From positions 310,001 to 374,000 of the forward strand of contig WPIO01000078.1 in the NCBI GenBank assembly GCA_009760855.2: 64,000 nt of DNA. Direction: 5' to 3'. The position numbers and the translations under genes are program-made. Under the pieces are notes generated by a model that searched no databases, had not been told where the DNA came from, and saw only the letters and a program-made list of their open reading frames with translations. The stretch comes from Cristatella mucedo (Eukaryota; Bryozoa; Phylactolaemata; Cristatellidae). Within the stretch, counting starts at the first letter, position 1. Every line of letters begins with the position of its first letter. Below are positions 36,420 through 48,034 of this stretch, piece after piece.

Positions 36420-37620
36420 TAGTTAGTTCAGTATTGCCCTGTCTCTAAATTGGGCGTTGGATTTCTTTCCTGTATTTTATCAGCGACTTTGAGGTGGATC
36501 TCGTTGAAGGAAGAACAAAAGGCTTTGAGCTTTTAAATTTCTTGGAATTTAAAAATCCTCAAATAAGTGGGTGGGGGTACGGCGAGCCTTGGCACCACGT
36601 ACTTGCAAGCCAAGCATTAGCCACAACCAAGACAATGGTATACATTCTCGTATCGTCCACTCCTCCAGGCCGGGCCACTCTGCATAGCCGCCTGCAGCGG
36701 GCAGAGGCGTTGCAAGCGCCAGCGGAGGCGGCGGATGCAAAGCGGCTGCCTACGCCGGCAGAAAACGAGGCCTCGTAGTCGGCTGCGTTCCCGGAATGCT
36801 GGAAGTTGAATTTCCCTAGTTGTCTAGGCCATTTGCACGTATGTGGTGGCAATAGGTCTGCATGCGGTACAGTTAAGAAAGCAGTAGCAGTTGGAAGCAT
36901 GTGAAGTAATGTATCTCCGTCTGTAACTCCACTAAGTATTTAATATTACTTTGATTCATCGTTCGACCGTTTCAAATTTTTGGACTTGAAAATTTCTTTG
37001 GAATAATAGTTTCACTTAAGAAGAGTGAAAGATAGTAACGAATCCACTGCCTAGCTTCCATCAACCTTGGCAGAGACAACTTATGCATGACAAATCAGAA
37101 CACCGAGTTTTAAAGACAATCTCGGCCAGCCGAAGGCCGGGAAGCAGACACGATCTGATGGATACGTACAAACAGCCATCGACACGTACGTCACGCCCCG
37201 ATCCCCAATTGAGTTAATCCGAATCTTGCAAACAAATACATCGGCCCAATGGAAAATCACAATGGCCGGGAAGAAAGCTGTACGGCATGTGTATTTCAAC
37301 TTCATCCTCTGGCTCTTCTAGGTCTAGATAGGGAGCACGAAGGGCATCTCGTAGCGTACAACAAAGCCAACCAATAGGCTGCCACAGCTTTGTCACGTGT
37401 CGGCCATGCGCTGTATCGATGCTACCCATTCCTGGCCCTAGCTATCTTCGAGATCGTTGACTGCACTGCAAGAATATCCTTTGCGCCTGCTGCCAAACAG
37501 GCTCGGGGGTGGCCAGAAGTCATTCAGCTTTCTGCAAAGCTCCTGGCTGCACCCTTGCAAGAGCCACATTTTGGACTAACGATGCGTCAGCAAATTGTAG
37601 AGGTACAATCGGAACTATTA
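36420..37620. repeat. Diverged duplicated block, copy 2
   Basis: Partner of 34780-35880. Elements of copy 1 reappear here in a slightly different order (GCAAGAGCCACATTT lies at 37560, near the right end, but near the left end of copy 1). This points to rearrangement or to a larger repeat with several modules. No protein is recognised. Confidence 0.55.
36904..36936 (-). mobile_element. Tip of an L2-B 3' end
   Basis: AATGTATCTCCGTCTGTAAC is the exact reverse complement of the last bases of L2-B copies (as at 4505-4530). Only about 30 bases remain, the minimum that a 5'-truncated insertion could leave. Confidence 0.6.
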
Positions 37621-37689
37621 GGAAGCGTAGTCGAACAATTTATTAGGGGTAATAATTTCACTTCAGACAAATAAAAAGATAGTGACGAA

Positions 37690-39110
37690 TTTGCTACCTA
37701 GCGTCCCGACGCCTTAGTAAAGAGTGACGACACGTCGTTTCCTGAATAAAGTGAAAATCTTAAGATTACATAGAGATTATGCTTACACATCAATTATGCT
37801 TACGGGAAAGGATGTCCATAGCTAGCTAGGAAAATGCGCAGATAACCCAGAACGCTGTCATTCGGAATTTGTCGTGCGTGAAAGACTTCTCGATTCTAAG
37901 AAACACGGTCAGGCCATTGGCTCAGACAAGGTTCGAGACTATTTACTATAAATTACAATCTATTTTTTTAATAATTGTGCATGGATAATGTGCTTTCAAG
38001 CAGCTCACAATAAAATGGTGCTATGAGCTTCGAACCAGAAAGCAGCCGATCGCTGTGACATTTTCCGTGATGCAAAGCCTTCGCTGACTTTCTTGTGTCA
38101 CATTTGCTCATACGACTGCTGGAAGTCACGCATCGGCAACAGAGCAGTTAAAAACGTTAACCTGAAGCAGATCCGTACGTGGCAGATAGATAGTTAAAAC
38201 GCTTGTCTAGGCTCACTGGGTTACCATTGGCTGTTAGCAACTACGCACTGAAAAATCAAGCTGAGATATCACCTAATTGCATCTTGTCTGACGCCCATAA
38301 CATATGAAACTATACAAGCTCTGTTGTTAGCGCTGTGGCAGCCTTCCATGCGACCCCGTGCACTGTCTGGGCAGACAGAATCAGTAAGCTCACACCTGCT
38401 CTAGTGAAGAAGCCCTTGGTCAAATGACTATGATACGTCGTAGCAGTAAACCTACGTATCAGAGACTGGTATGCTTTGAAAAATGATTAATTTTCAGCGA
38501 AAGAAAAACGCTGGATAAAAAGCTGAATTCACTCGAACTTTTACAGTTGTTTCGAGAGTTATGGCTTGATCGAAAACTAAACACACTCACAATACCTGAA
38601 AAAATAAAAGCTGGCACGATAATCTATAGGGTTACAAATAATAGTAATTATTATAAATTACGCCACATGGTGCCATTGCAGTACAACATCTCTTTTTGGC
38701 ACTTGGAGATATCCTGAGAGATATATTTGCTGCTAAGTAATAAACATGCAGAATTTTAGCGCATTGAAGAGCATTCAAGACTGAATCAAATTATTTGAGA
38801 AACGTATGGATTCTAGCTTTCTTACAAATGAGAATGACGTCCTAACACGGAGTTTCTCGGTGTCTGTAAGCTGTATATTTCCACCGCGGCTTTGGGAGTT
38901 CTCAGAATTCAAGCGGGACAATTTTAATCGTTGACGTGTCTCAAAAAAGAAATGTGGTGAGATATCTGACCAAGAAGCAAGCGGGTTGTTTTGCCCAATT
39001 TTAAGCCTTGAAAAGAAAATATCCTGTGAATTAGGATTAGTTTACCACCTCAGTATGGTCTAAGCATGAGAATTTCCTAGAGTGTCTATTATTTAAACCA
39101 AGTCATTACT
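37690..39110. other. Unassigned AT-rich DNA
   Basis: Nothing recognisable. The right end may contain a third, very decayed unit of the tandem repeat that follows (GACGTCCTAACACGGAGTTT near 38835), but the match is too weak to count. Confidence 0.35.
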
Positions 39111-39119
39111 TAAAAAATC

Positions 39120-39830
39120 TTTATGTGTACTGTGTGTATTTTACGCTAAGAAATGACGGAGTTAAGTATGTCATGGTTTACTGAGAAAAAGTCATTCTCG
39201 GGACCCCTAAAATGATATCCATTAAACTGGCATAAAGTGAAGAAACATTTCAGGACTCTTGGAAGCAGCAGTGTCAGAGGTTTGTTCTGGTTTTACAAGC
39301 CTTCCGTCTGGGAGTTCCGCATTGCACGCAATTGTTTCCCTTGTTGTTCCATTTGCAATTACGGTGAAACGTGCAGAGCTAAGGCACTTTACGTTCCATG
39401 CGGACGAAAATATTCCACTCAGCCTGATAAGTCCCAGGGAGAAATAGGTTTAAATTACCTCACAGTCATCTGCGTGACAGATGACTGTCCTTCGAACCAA
39501 GTTGATCGGAGATGCAAAATAATTGCACAGGAGCTCCGAAATTAGCTTGATTAGGGTCAAAACAAAATATCCACCTACAAGCAAAATAGCTTTAGTCGGC
39601 ATAGTAATAAAAGGAGAGTCAGATGGACAGCCAAAAACATCTCAAGATTATTTTAGACCTCTATTTTAAATGCAATGCGTATTAGAAACCCTTAACAAAG
39701 GTTAAGGGTGGCCATCTAGCCTTAGACAGACTTCAGATGCGGAATTTTATACATTTGCGAAAGTTATTTGTTCTGAGATGTCACTCGTCAAGACCATTGG
39801 TGGAGTTAATGGATACTACGGATAGTAAGG
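39120..39830. repeat. Old tandem duplication, unit 1
   Basis: It aligns with unit 2 at an offset of about 1.05-1.1 kb: CTGTGTGTATTTTACG, TCTCGGGACC...CCAT, TCATCTGCGTGACAGATGAC against TCATACGCCTGATAGATGAC, and CTTAGACAGACTTCAGATGC against CTTAGGCAGAATTCAGATGC. Identity is perhaps 60-65 percent. It contains a perfect 11-bp-stem hairpin at 39462-39488. No gene is recognised. Confidence 0.55.
39462..39488. other. Perfect hairpin, 11-bp stem
   Basis: ACAGTCATCTG and CAGATGACTGT pair fully around a CGTGA loop. The aligned place in unit 2 has lost several pairs. No promoter or terminator logic is evident. Confidence 0.85.
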
Positions 39831-40159
39831 ATAACTAAGCAGACGTACTTCAAATTTATGGCCTCAACTGAGGTGAACATAAAAAATAAAAGAGCGTTTA
39901 AAATGATCGCATCCTACATTTTATTCTTTGCTCGACCGACGTCGTTATAAGGCTGTCACTTTGTTTAAAATGCAGAGCAACTGAGAATGGTGGACAGCCG
40001 GACGGAGAAAATAGGTTAGGGGTTGGTAATAAGAGTCTGTAGAATAGTGCAGTTATTTCTTTTCTGCGCCCCTAAGCTTATTCAGGAGATACAAAATTAG
40101 GCATGAGCGCTTTCTCGTTTACATCTGTCATTACAATGAGACATTATTATAACAACTAG

Positions 40160-40930
40160 CCAATGTATACTGTGTGTATTCACGACTTTAATTTCTGCTG
40201 GTGAATCTGGAATAAGGTCAATAACTAGTTTTTCTTTTAGAAATGAAAGAGTTAAGTCGTTTGAGGTTTCTGATCGCAGGTCTTTCTCGGGACAACAAAA
40301 ACCATTTCCAACAAACGGGCATACAGTGAAAAAACAGTTCAGGACCTTTCGCAGCGGCAGCAGTTCCGTTGACAGTGAAAATAGTAGGTTCTCTTTGATC
40401 GAAAATACTTCCATTTTTTAAAGCCACCATACACTTTATCATACTGGTTAAAGTTTCACTGAATATAACGGTGAAACTTAAAATATAGCCTCGGCAGTAA
40501 ATGTGCGATTCGGTCTTATAAATCCCGTGACAACCGACTATTTTCTTATTACATTCCATGTTTTTCTCGCTGTCATACGCCTGATAGATGACCCCGGAAT
40601 TTTTTTATTGCGTTGGACCAATTACGAAACATTGAACCGGCGTTCCGACAGTATTCGCATTAGGCTTGAAGGCGAATAATCATATTACAAGCAAAAAGGC
40701 CAGTTGTGTAGCGAACAGAAAGTCAACTAAACAGCGAAAACGCATCTCCGGAGTATTTTAAACCCCGATTTTTAATGATATGTAAGCTGGAAATTCTTAT
40801 CATAACTGGAAACAATTTCACAACCTTGCCTGCCTTAGGCAGAATTCAGATGCTGGTGTGTTTTTTCCTACGCGATTTGTTCTAAAGACGTCACGCCTCA
40901 AAACCATTGATAAAATTATGGACCAACTGC
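40160..40930. repeat. Old tandem duplication, unit 2
   Basis: Partner of 39120-39830. Its middle (40310-40520) has a third, much closer copy at 50350-50560 in the same orientation, sharing CTCTTTGATCGAAAATAC and TTTATCATACTGGTTAAAGT (about 85 percent). The module is therefore dispersed, not only tandem. Minus frames of 105-113 codons are interrupted in the other copies. Confidence 0.6.
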
Positions 40931-41587
40931 AGAAAAGACACCGGCGGGGGTGGGGGTCTCCCCTGCGGTTGCCACGAAAGGTGTGCAATGGCAAGTTTCT
41001 CCCGACACGCCCACACAGCATCGGCAACGGCCCAGGTTCGAGACAGGCAAGCCGCCGGGCTGCCGCTAATCGTGGCTCCCGACGTTGACCTACGTATCGG
41101 CTGCATTGGAGCAGCGCGGCAGGTCTTTTTACCTAGAGGGAATTGCGGTTAGGCTCGACGGTCCAGTACACATTGCTCCCCCTCGACTGCTGACCACGCT
41201 GCACTGGCGCCGCAGCAGCATGTGGGGCCGCAGCTGTGGGCGCCCGATCGGCGCTGCCGCAGCCGTCTGAGGCGCGACAGAGGTGGACTCTGTCTGCAGC
41301 AGTGGACTCTGCCAACACTGTGCATCGGCGCAGCTTCCTGGCTCCTCTTGGGAAAAGGAATGGACGCAGCGTACGTCTAACGGCCGGCCAGACTGCAGAA
41401 TGCCAATGCGCAGCCGCCCTTGACCTTGCGATTGCGAGCTGCATCGAGCTCGAGCTGCAGCTCGAGCTGGCTCTTTAGCAGCTGGCTAAATTCCTATTTC
41501 GTTTGCAGATTTACATTCTTATGCCGCCACAGTTAAATTCTTCAGCTAGCGAAGCTGTTCCGAGGTTCTGCGTTGGCATCACCACTC
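40931..41587. other. GC-rich unassigned stretch with a perfect palindrome
   Basis: AGCTCGAGCTGCAGCTCGAG then CT, at 41447-41468, is a perfect 22-base palindrome within a run of CGAGCT words. Frames of 60-103 codons exist on both strands but have no motif. No repeat partner was found in the window. Confidence 0.45.
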
Positions 41588-41722
41588 CCACCGACCTCAG
41601 TATCCCGCGAGACCACCCTAACCATCACCATTACCATCACCACCCTCAGTCATCATCTCCATCACCATCATCTCAGTCATCATCACCATCATCACCACCG
41701 ACCTCAGCGTCCCGCGAGACCT
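41588..41722. repeat. Imperfect (CAT/CAC)n array flanked by a direct repeat
   Basis: About 85 bases of ATC/ACC triplets are bounded by CACCGACCTCAGTATCCCGC on the left and CACCGACCTCAGCGTCCCGC on the right, each followed by GAGACC. The flanking copies suggest duplication of the whole segment by unequal exchange or slippage. Confidence 0.85.
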
Positions 41723-41866
41723 AGCTTTGTCGTCGGCAAGCACAGAGAAAGTAGCAGCTGTGTAGTGGAAGTCGGTGAGCACGGCACAAGTCCGGCTGTT
41801 AGCAAAGCCTTGTTTACTTATGCTATCTTCCGAAACTCATCTGAGTGTGCTCACCTTTGTCATATC

Positions 41867-42100
41867 TGTTATGTTTGCGGGCGGAGAGCACCCGCAGTCT
41901 ATGCAATGTGCCTCCTAAATGACTTAGGGCTGGTGCTTGCCTGCAACACGTTTATTGCCGGTCCGGGTGTAGGAATGCCCGGTGGTGTAATCTACAGACC
42001 CCGAGGTGTACACTGCAAACAAGCACTAATGCTACATTAAGGTAAGCTAATTAGATAGGATAGATATATCACCTAACATAATAGCCATACAAGCAAAACA
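41867..42100 (-). repeat. LTR 1 of a Ty3/gypsy element (3' LTR, minus orientation)
   Basis: This is 234 bases bounded by TGTT...AACA. On the minus strand the purine tract AGGAAAGG lies directly before TGTTTTGC, as a polypurine tract should. AATAAA is present on the minus strand at 41951-41956. LTR 2 (45227-45460) has exactly the same length and differs at about 24 positions (around 90 percent identity). The flanking bases show no clear target-site duplication within the window. Confidence 0.85.
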
Positions 42101-42194
42101 CCTTTCCTATTTACGAAAATGTGCTTCACCTCAAAGTACTAAAGCTGGGCAGGCCGTTTGCCTTCGGTGGATGTGATGGAATGTATGGGCACTG

Positions 42195-43745
42195 TCATCG
42201 TGGCTGTGTGACTTTTTGTTCTCGTTGTCGACTCGGCATCCGGTGGCTGTGCCTCAGTGTAGGAAGGATGGGCCTCGCCATGCTTTCTTCTGGTAACCGA
42301 CGTTTCAGCACCTGCTGAAGACGGTGCAAGCACACCTGATGGCATATACCAATTGTTGGCATGGCTAGAACAGCAGACTTTAGTCGATTAGTGCATGTAA
42401 ATGACCTGTCGCTAGGCATCTGATTTGTGTAGGGCGTGACGGTCCTCTTTCGGTACTGATCTGCAGGGCATACTTTCACGTCAGCTATTGTTTGCATGGC
42501 GTACTTACAGTGCCCACGACTGGCCACCACTGTGCCAAGTGACCAGATGTCGGACGACGACGTACGGTAGCCTTTGTACCACACCAAATCTCCTTTGTGG
42601 TATGTCACCTTCTCTCGAAGAGTGGTAGGCTTCATCAGTAGTGCTGGTGGGGATCGAAGGAGATCTAATTGGGTTCGGAGTTTACGACCCATGTGCCGTT
42701 CAGCAGGTGCACGTTGCTCCCCGTCTGTTGGGGGTCCTGTATTTTAGCAAAAATTTGCCAATCCGCATCTGTACCGTTCCAGTAGATGCTGCTTTAGGGT
42801 CGCTCGAACGTTTGCACATACCTCTCACCTAACCAATTGCTTTGTGGGTGGTGCGGGGCAGTAAACATATGCTTGAAGCCATTGCTCTGCGTGAAGGCAG
42901 AAAACTCAGCTGAGCGAAACTTCGACCATTGTCACTGACAGCAACAAGTGGCAGCCCTGGCGAGCAAACAACATTCTTAGCGTGAAAATAGTGGTCTGAG
43001 ACGTGGTGTTTTGCATGGTGATTACTTTAGGCTACTTTGTGAAAGCGTCGATCAATATCAAGGAAAAGTAATTGCCTGTAGGCCCGGCCAAGTCAACGTG
43101 TATGCGTTGCCAAGGACCTCCGGGGACATCCATGAGTATGGTTTTGATGAAGCTTCGCCACGGACGGCATTGCCGTGTTGGCAGGCTCCACACAATGCCT
43201 TGGTGTCAGTATCGATGTTCGGCCACCACAAAAACTTTCTGGCTGTGGCTTTCATTCGAACAATACCGTGGTGTCTTTCATGAAATTCCGTATCTTTTCT
43301 TGAAGTTTAGTTGGTATTATTAGCTTGATGCAAATCAACAAGCAACCGTTCACTGAAAAAAGCTCATTGCAGAGCTTGTAGTATGCCTCAAGATTGGAAG
43401 CACGACGATGCTCTTCTGGCCATCCCTTTAAAGTCATCCGGTAGGCCTTCATGAGGGTTGGCTCTATTTGCAGCTGCTTTCGCACGTCCTCAAATGTTAC
43501 AGGTAGCGATGCTAACTGTGCCACGTAGAAAAGTCTCATCTGCTCGCAATTCACGACTCGGCCATGGCGTCTGCATTTGCAGGGTCTTCAGACCTTTTAT
43601 ACTCAATGTCATAAGAGTACGCCGACAACACGGCCACCCACCATTGCATCTGCATTGCTGCAATGGGGTGGATGCCTCTATTAGGCCACGGGATGGTCAC
43701 GAGTAGCTTGTGGTCAGTTTCTGGATAAACGTTCTCCCATAAAGA
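42195..43745 (-). pseudogene. Ty3/gypsy pol remnant: RNase H end and integrase
   Basis: Pol copies and integrates the element. In minus-strand order: the end of RNase H, TDHKLLVTIPWPNRGIH and NADAMAES (about 43720-43560; family TDHKPL...NADALSR); the connector VAQLASLPVT (about 43520) and SVNGCLL (about 43345); the integrase zinc-finger region ATARKFLWWPNIDTDT with CGACQHG (about 43255-43170); then the core, frameshifted, around 43100-42850; and the C-terminal domain GRKLRTQLDLLRSPPALLM, GDLVWYKGYR and the DQYRKR end (about 42690-42440). Protease and nearly all of RT are missing: only about 400 bases separate this from gag. Several frameshifts are present. The closest type by motif is the Mag-like/chromovirus-free part of Ty3/gypsy (family knowledge, not tested). 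Confidence 0.85.
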
Positions 43746-44139
43746 TGACCATGGAAGCAGAGAATACCCGAAGATCAGTGACAGTGCCTCTTCTTGGCTT
43801 TAAAGTTAGGATGATTGGACGATCCACACTTTGAGCTTGAGTCGGCAGATGCAGTATCCATTCTGGTCGGGTTCTGTGGCTGCACTTACAGTTTTTCCCT
43901 ACTCAATAAAGTACACTATCGTCCAAATCCACAGCAGAAGCAAAGAAGTTCCAAACGTAGTCTTCATGAACTTAATCCACTCGGCCACTGTCGCAGGCCG
44001 TGACAACTGATTTGGTCCATACGTAAGAAGCCGGCTTCTGGGTTCCGCTTCAGTCAAGTTTCTCTTCAATACTCGTGTCCAGGCGACTGACCAAGTTGTA
44101 AAGAGTTTTAGTGTGGTCGTCCATTTGTACTTCTTGCTT

Positions 44140-45000
44140 CAAACAAACCATCTTGTTTTTTGGAACACCTGTCCAGTTTTTCCTTTTTGTTGGCTGAAAA
44201 AGCTGGCTGCTGTGTATGGTATTCTGGCCGCCAGTGTCACGAGCCTCACCACTCTGGTGCATAGGTACAACGACATCTCTAATTGAAGTGTGATAGTGGT
44301 CGACGCTTTCGAGCAAATAAAGCACACGCTTTTACAATGTCGACAGTCCTGCATCTGGTGATCTCGAGCCCCGCAAGAAGCACAGGGTTGCCGTTCAGTG
44401 TGACCCTGATTAGCGAAGCTTGTCAACATTTTGGCCAATATCTAAATGAGGCCATGAATTGGGCTTCTTTCTGGGATTGCTCAGCTGTTGCCTTGCTAAT
44501 AGCTGTGTCAAGCGTGCAGTGTCCCTCACACATCAGCCTGCGGCGAACTGCATCACAGTCACGTCCGTATACCAGCTGGTCCCTTATGGCGTTGCACTCG
44601 AACGAGCCAAAGCTACAGTTCACAGCAATCGCCCTTAGCTGAGACACAAACTTGCGTAGCGACTCACCAGGCTGCTGACGTCGACACTGACATGTATATG
44701 CCTCGGTGATTTCTAGTGGCACCGGTGAGACGTATCCTGTTAAAAGTTTCTTGATCCTGTCGAATGTCACCGTCGTACCGTTGGGCTTGGCTGGGGCAAT
44801 AAGGCAGCGAAGAAGCCTGTATTTTTGGCGCCCGGGCAATTTAAGGAAACTGCTTTTCGATTCTTGCTTGGGATTTTGGTCACCGTCGTGTATATTTCGA
44901 AATGCTCAAAATGTTGTTCGAACGACTCTGCTGATTCGTCGTATGGACCAAAGCGCATGGATTCCGTCATTTGTGCCGCATGCAATATGCTCATCGCCAA
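44140..45000 (-). pseudogene. Ty3/gypsy gag remnant with zinc knuckle
   Basis: Gag forms the particle and binds element RNA. The minus strand shows an N-terminal capsid-like segment FGPYDESAESFEQHFEHFEI (about 44960-44900). A frameshift follows near 44840, then the helical region with LRKFVSQLRAIAVNCSFG (about 44660-44605) and QLVYGRDCDAVRRRL, and a CX2CX4HX4C knuckle (CASCGARDHQMQDC, about 44380-44340) followed by VCFICSK. The frame is lost soon after. The order gag-to-pol is consistent with the minus orientation of both LTRs. About 390 bases between the knuckle and RNase H (43745-44140) are not recognisable. Confidence 0.8.
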
Positions 45001-45006
45001 TAATTG

Positions 45007-45190
45007 ACTTGTCCCGGCTCACTAAGTAAGGCGGTTGCTTTTCACGACCTCGGCCCCAAGGTTGTGGGTTCGAGTCCTGCGGTAGGCGATCCTTTATGGC
45101 CACCGCAAGCGGTGGTGATAGCCGTAAAGGCTCTTCTGTCGCTATTCAAAAAGAGGCTGTTAAATCAGCTCGTATTTATTTATTCATTTT
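45007..45190 (+). mobile_element. tRNA-derived SINE, type 1, inside the LTR element leader
   Basis: GGCTCACTAAGTAAGGCGGT, B box GTGGGTTCGAGTCC, body AAGCGGTGGTGATAGCCGTA and end AAATCAGCTCGTATTTATT. It lies between the gag start and LTR 2 and so inserted after the LTR element. This is the cleanest type 1 copy. A primer-binding site is not recognisable in the 36 bases between it and LTR 2. Confidence 0.9.
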
Positions 45191-45226
45191 AAAGCAAATG
45201 GTATAAAATCCCATCCTCATTGTTAC

Positions 45227-45460
45227 TGTTGGGTTTGCGGGTAGAAAGCACCTGCAGTCTAAGAAATTTGCCTCCAAAATGACTTAAGACTGGTGCTTGC
45301 CTGCAACACGTTTATTGCCGGTCCGGGCATAGGAATACCCGGTGGTGTAATCTGCAGACCCCGAGGTGTACACTGCAAACAAGCACTGATGCTACATTGA
45401 GGTAAGCTAATTAGATAGAATAGATATATCACCTAACATAATAGCTAAACAAACGCAACA
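45227..45460 (-). repeat. LTR 2, shared between two internal regions
   Basis: This is 234 bases, TGTTGGG...CAACA, with the same AATAAA site on the minus strand (45311-45316). To its right, on the minus strand, a purine tract GGAGGGAAGA precedes it, so it is the 3' LTR of the right-hand internal region. To its left is the leader of the left-hand element, so it is also that element's 5' LTR. An LTR-internal-LTR-internal arrangement usually arises by recombination between LTRs (inference). Confidence 0.8.
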
Positions 45461-46950
45461 TCTTCCCTCCATTCAAAAATGTGCTTCTCAGAGTCCTTCA
45501 GTTGAGCAGGCCGTTTGCATTCGGTGGATGTTATGGAATGTATGGGCACTGTTACCGTGGCTGGGTGACTTTTTGTTCTCGTTGGCGACTCGGTATTCGG
45601 TGGCTGTGCCTCAGTGTAGGAAGGATGGGCCTCGCCATGCTTTCTTCTGGTAACCGACGTTTCGGCACCTGCTGCAGGCGGTGCAAGCACACCTGATGGC
45701 ATATACCAATTGTTGGCATGGCTAGAACAGCAGACTTTAGTCGATTAGTGCATGTAAATGACCTGTCGCTAGGCATCTGATTTGTGTAGGGCGTGACGGT
45801 CCTCTTTCGGTACTGATCTGCAGGCATACTGTCACGTCAGCTACTGTTTGCATGCCGTATATGCATTGCCCACGACTAGCCACCACTGGGCAGAGTGACC
45901 ATATGTCGGATGTCGTCCGGTAGTCTTTGTACCACACCAAATCTCCTTTGCGTATGTCGTCTTCTCTCGAAGAGTGGTAGGCTCCATCAGTAGTTCTGGT
46001 GGTGGTAGAAGGAGATCTAATCGGGTTCGGATTTTACGACCCATGGGCTGTTCAGCAGGTGCACGTTGCTCCCCATCCGTTGGGGGTCCTGTATTTTAGC
46101 GAAAATTTGCCAATCCGCATCTGTACCGTCCCAGTAGATGCTGCTTTAGGGTCGCTTGAACGTTTGCACAGACCTCTCACCCAACCAATTGCTTTGTGGG
46201 CGGTACGGGGCAGTAAGCATATGCTTGAAGCCATTGCTCTGCGTGAAGGCAGAAAATTCAGCTGAGCGAAACTTGGACCGTTGTCGCTGACAGCAACAAG
46301 TAGCAGGCCCTGGCGAGCAAACATGTTCTTAGTGCTGATATGATGGTTTGAGACGTGGCGTTTTGCATGGTGATTACTTTAGGGTACTTTGTGAAAGTGT
46401 TGATCAATATCGAGAAAACGTATTAGTCCGTCGGCCCAGAAAAGTCAACGTGTACGCATTGCCAAGTACCTCTGGGGCCGTCCATGAGTATGGTTTTCGA
46501 TGAAGCTTCGCGGCGAACGGCTTTGCCGTGTTGGCAGGCTCCACAGAATGCCTCGGTGTCAGTATCGATGTTTGGCCACCAAATAAACTTTCTGGCTGTG
46601 GCTTTCATTCGAACAATAGTATGATTTTTTCATGAAATTTCTTGAGTATCTTTTTCTTGAAGTTTAGTTGTATTATTAGCCCGATGCCTATCAACAAGCA
46701 GCCAACTAATGAAAAAAGCTCGTGGCAGAGCTTGTAGTATACTTCAAGATTTGAAGCACGATGACGTTATTCTGGCCATCCCTTAAAAGTCATCCGGTAG
46801 GCCTTCATGAGGGTTTGCTCTGTTGCAGCTGCTTTTGTGCGTCCTAAAATGTTACAGGTATGGATGCAAATGTGCCGCATTGAAAAGTCTCATCTGCTCG
46901 CAATCCTTGACTCGGCAATGTTGAGGTAGTCCAGACACGGCATCTGCGTT
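45461..46950 (-). pseudogene. Second Ty3/gypsy integrase remnant
   Basis: It parallels 42101-43560 at roughly 90 percent. It retains ATARKFIWWPNIDTDT and CGACQHG (about 46608-46530), the first catalytic aspartate in VHVDFSGP (about 46450), the second in SDNGPSF (about 46285), the third residue in ERSVQTFK (about 46165, another frame) and the C-terminal GRKIRTRLDLL. The catalytic triad is thus recognisable but spread over frames. It ends at about 46950 at an L2-A fragment. Gag, protease, RT and RNase H are absent. Confidence 0.8.
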
Positions 46951-46959
46951 TGCATGGTC

Positions 46960-47100
46960 CTTGTGGTTAATGGCAGCTTGCCCAATGTCAACCAGCATGA
47001 CGTGGTGAGAGGTGACATGTACACGGTTGGCATGCGAACATGGTTAGTGGCAGCTTGCACAGTGTCATCAAGCATAAGGGCACTAAAGTATTAATTAGCC
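46960..47100 (-). mobile_element. L2-A 3' UTR fragment
   Basis: GGTGAGAGGTGACATGTACA and ATGGTTAGTGGCAGCTTGCA match the A-type 3' UTR on the minus strand. The tail is missing. Confidence 0.65.
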
Positions 47101-47212
47101 TGCCAAAAGGTCTGGCTCAGCCCACGACTCTTTTTCCAGAGCTCATGCTGCAGCCGCAGCAGCAGTAAGTAAGTGCATGTACACACACTTCCGCACATAA
47201 CATCTTTGCACA

Positions 47213-47296
47213 TACAAAGCGCCTAGAAAGAGATTGAGTTCTCTGAGGGCGCTTTATCAAGTGTATTATTATTATTATTTTTATTATTATTATTAC
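47213..47296 (+). mobile_element. Solitary L2-A 3' end with (ATT)n tail
   Basis: ACAAAGCGCCTAGAAAGAGA ... GAGGGCGCTTTATCAAGTG followed by about nine ATT units. The stretch 47297-48034 holds nothing else I can name. Confidence 0.8.
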
Positions 47297-48034
47297 ATTC
47301 ATAAGTGTACCTAAACTTGTGCGAATTGGCAAGCCTGTATTCACTTGAGCATTCCCTTTGGACAAAAGTTGACACTGTGTAGGTGAGACTGCATCTCTGG
47401 GCACCTTACGAACTTGCCCATTGATTCTATGTCTGCATGTATCAGAGAATAATAATAATAAAATTACATTTGTTATTGCTGCCTGATTTCATGAGCAGGT
47501 TTGGCCGATGCACTGACTCAGTGCTATCAGCACCGACCTACAATAGCTACAGATCAACTGCTTCTGCTGTAAGCATTTCAAGGACGGTGACAGCAAGATA
47601 TTAACGCTTTCAGCTCGATGCACCGGCACGGCTCCAAAGCAGCAGCTGCAACAGCGCATGGGAACTCAAGCATGCACAGCCAAGCTCTGCACCTGCCACC
47701 AACAGACTCGCCGACCACTGCAGAGCAGCGCAGTCACCGGTCTATTGAAAAAACCCGCACTCGTAAGGAATAACAGACCACTCAAAGGATTGTATGTTCT
47801 CTTTAGTTTACATACTACTCTTGAAACTCACAAAGTAGCTGAAGGCTACAACATGAGGCACCTGCGCATATTTTACCGGGACTATTGTAGTCATTTCAGT
47901 AAACTCTATGCACAAAATTCTAGTCAACGATGACAAATGAGATGACGGTCTTTTCTTCTGGAACACTGTTGTACCACGCACATCTTGTTGCGTGCATCGG
48001 TGGGGCCGCACCATGGGCTCTCTTCTGTTCGTGC

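Noticed and set aside
41133-41444. 103-codon GC-rich minus-strand frame as a host exon
   Set aside because: The start context and ends give no splice support, and there is no recognisable motif. It was kept only as unassigned DNA.
45007-45090. A functional tRNA gene
   Set aside because: The B box is good, but the acceptor and anticodon stems do not close and the same head recurs with a fixed non-tRNA body at seven other places, so it is a SINE.
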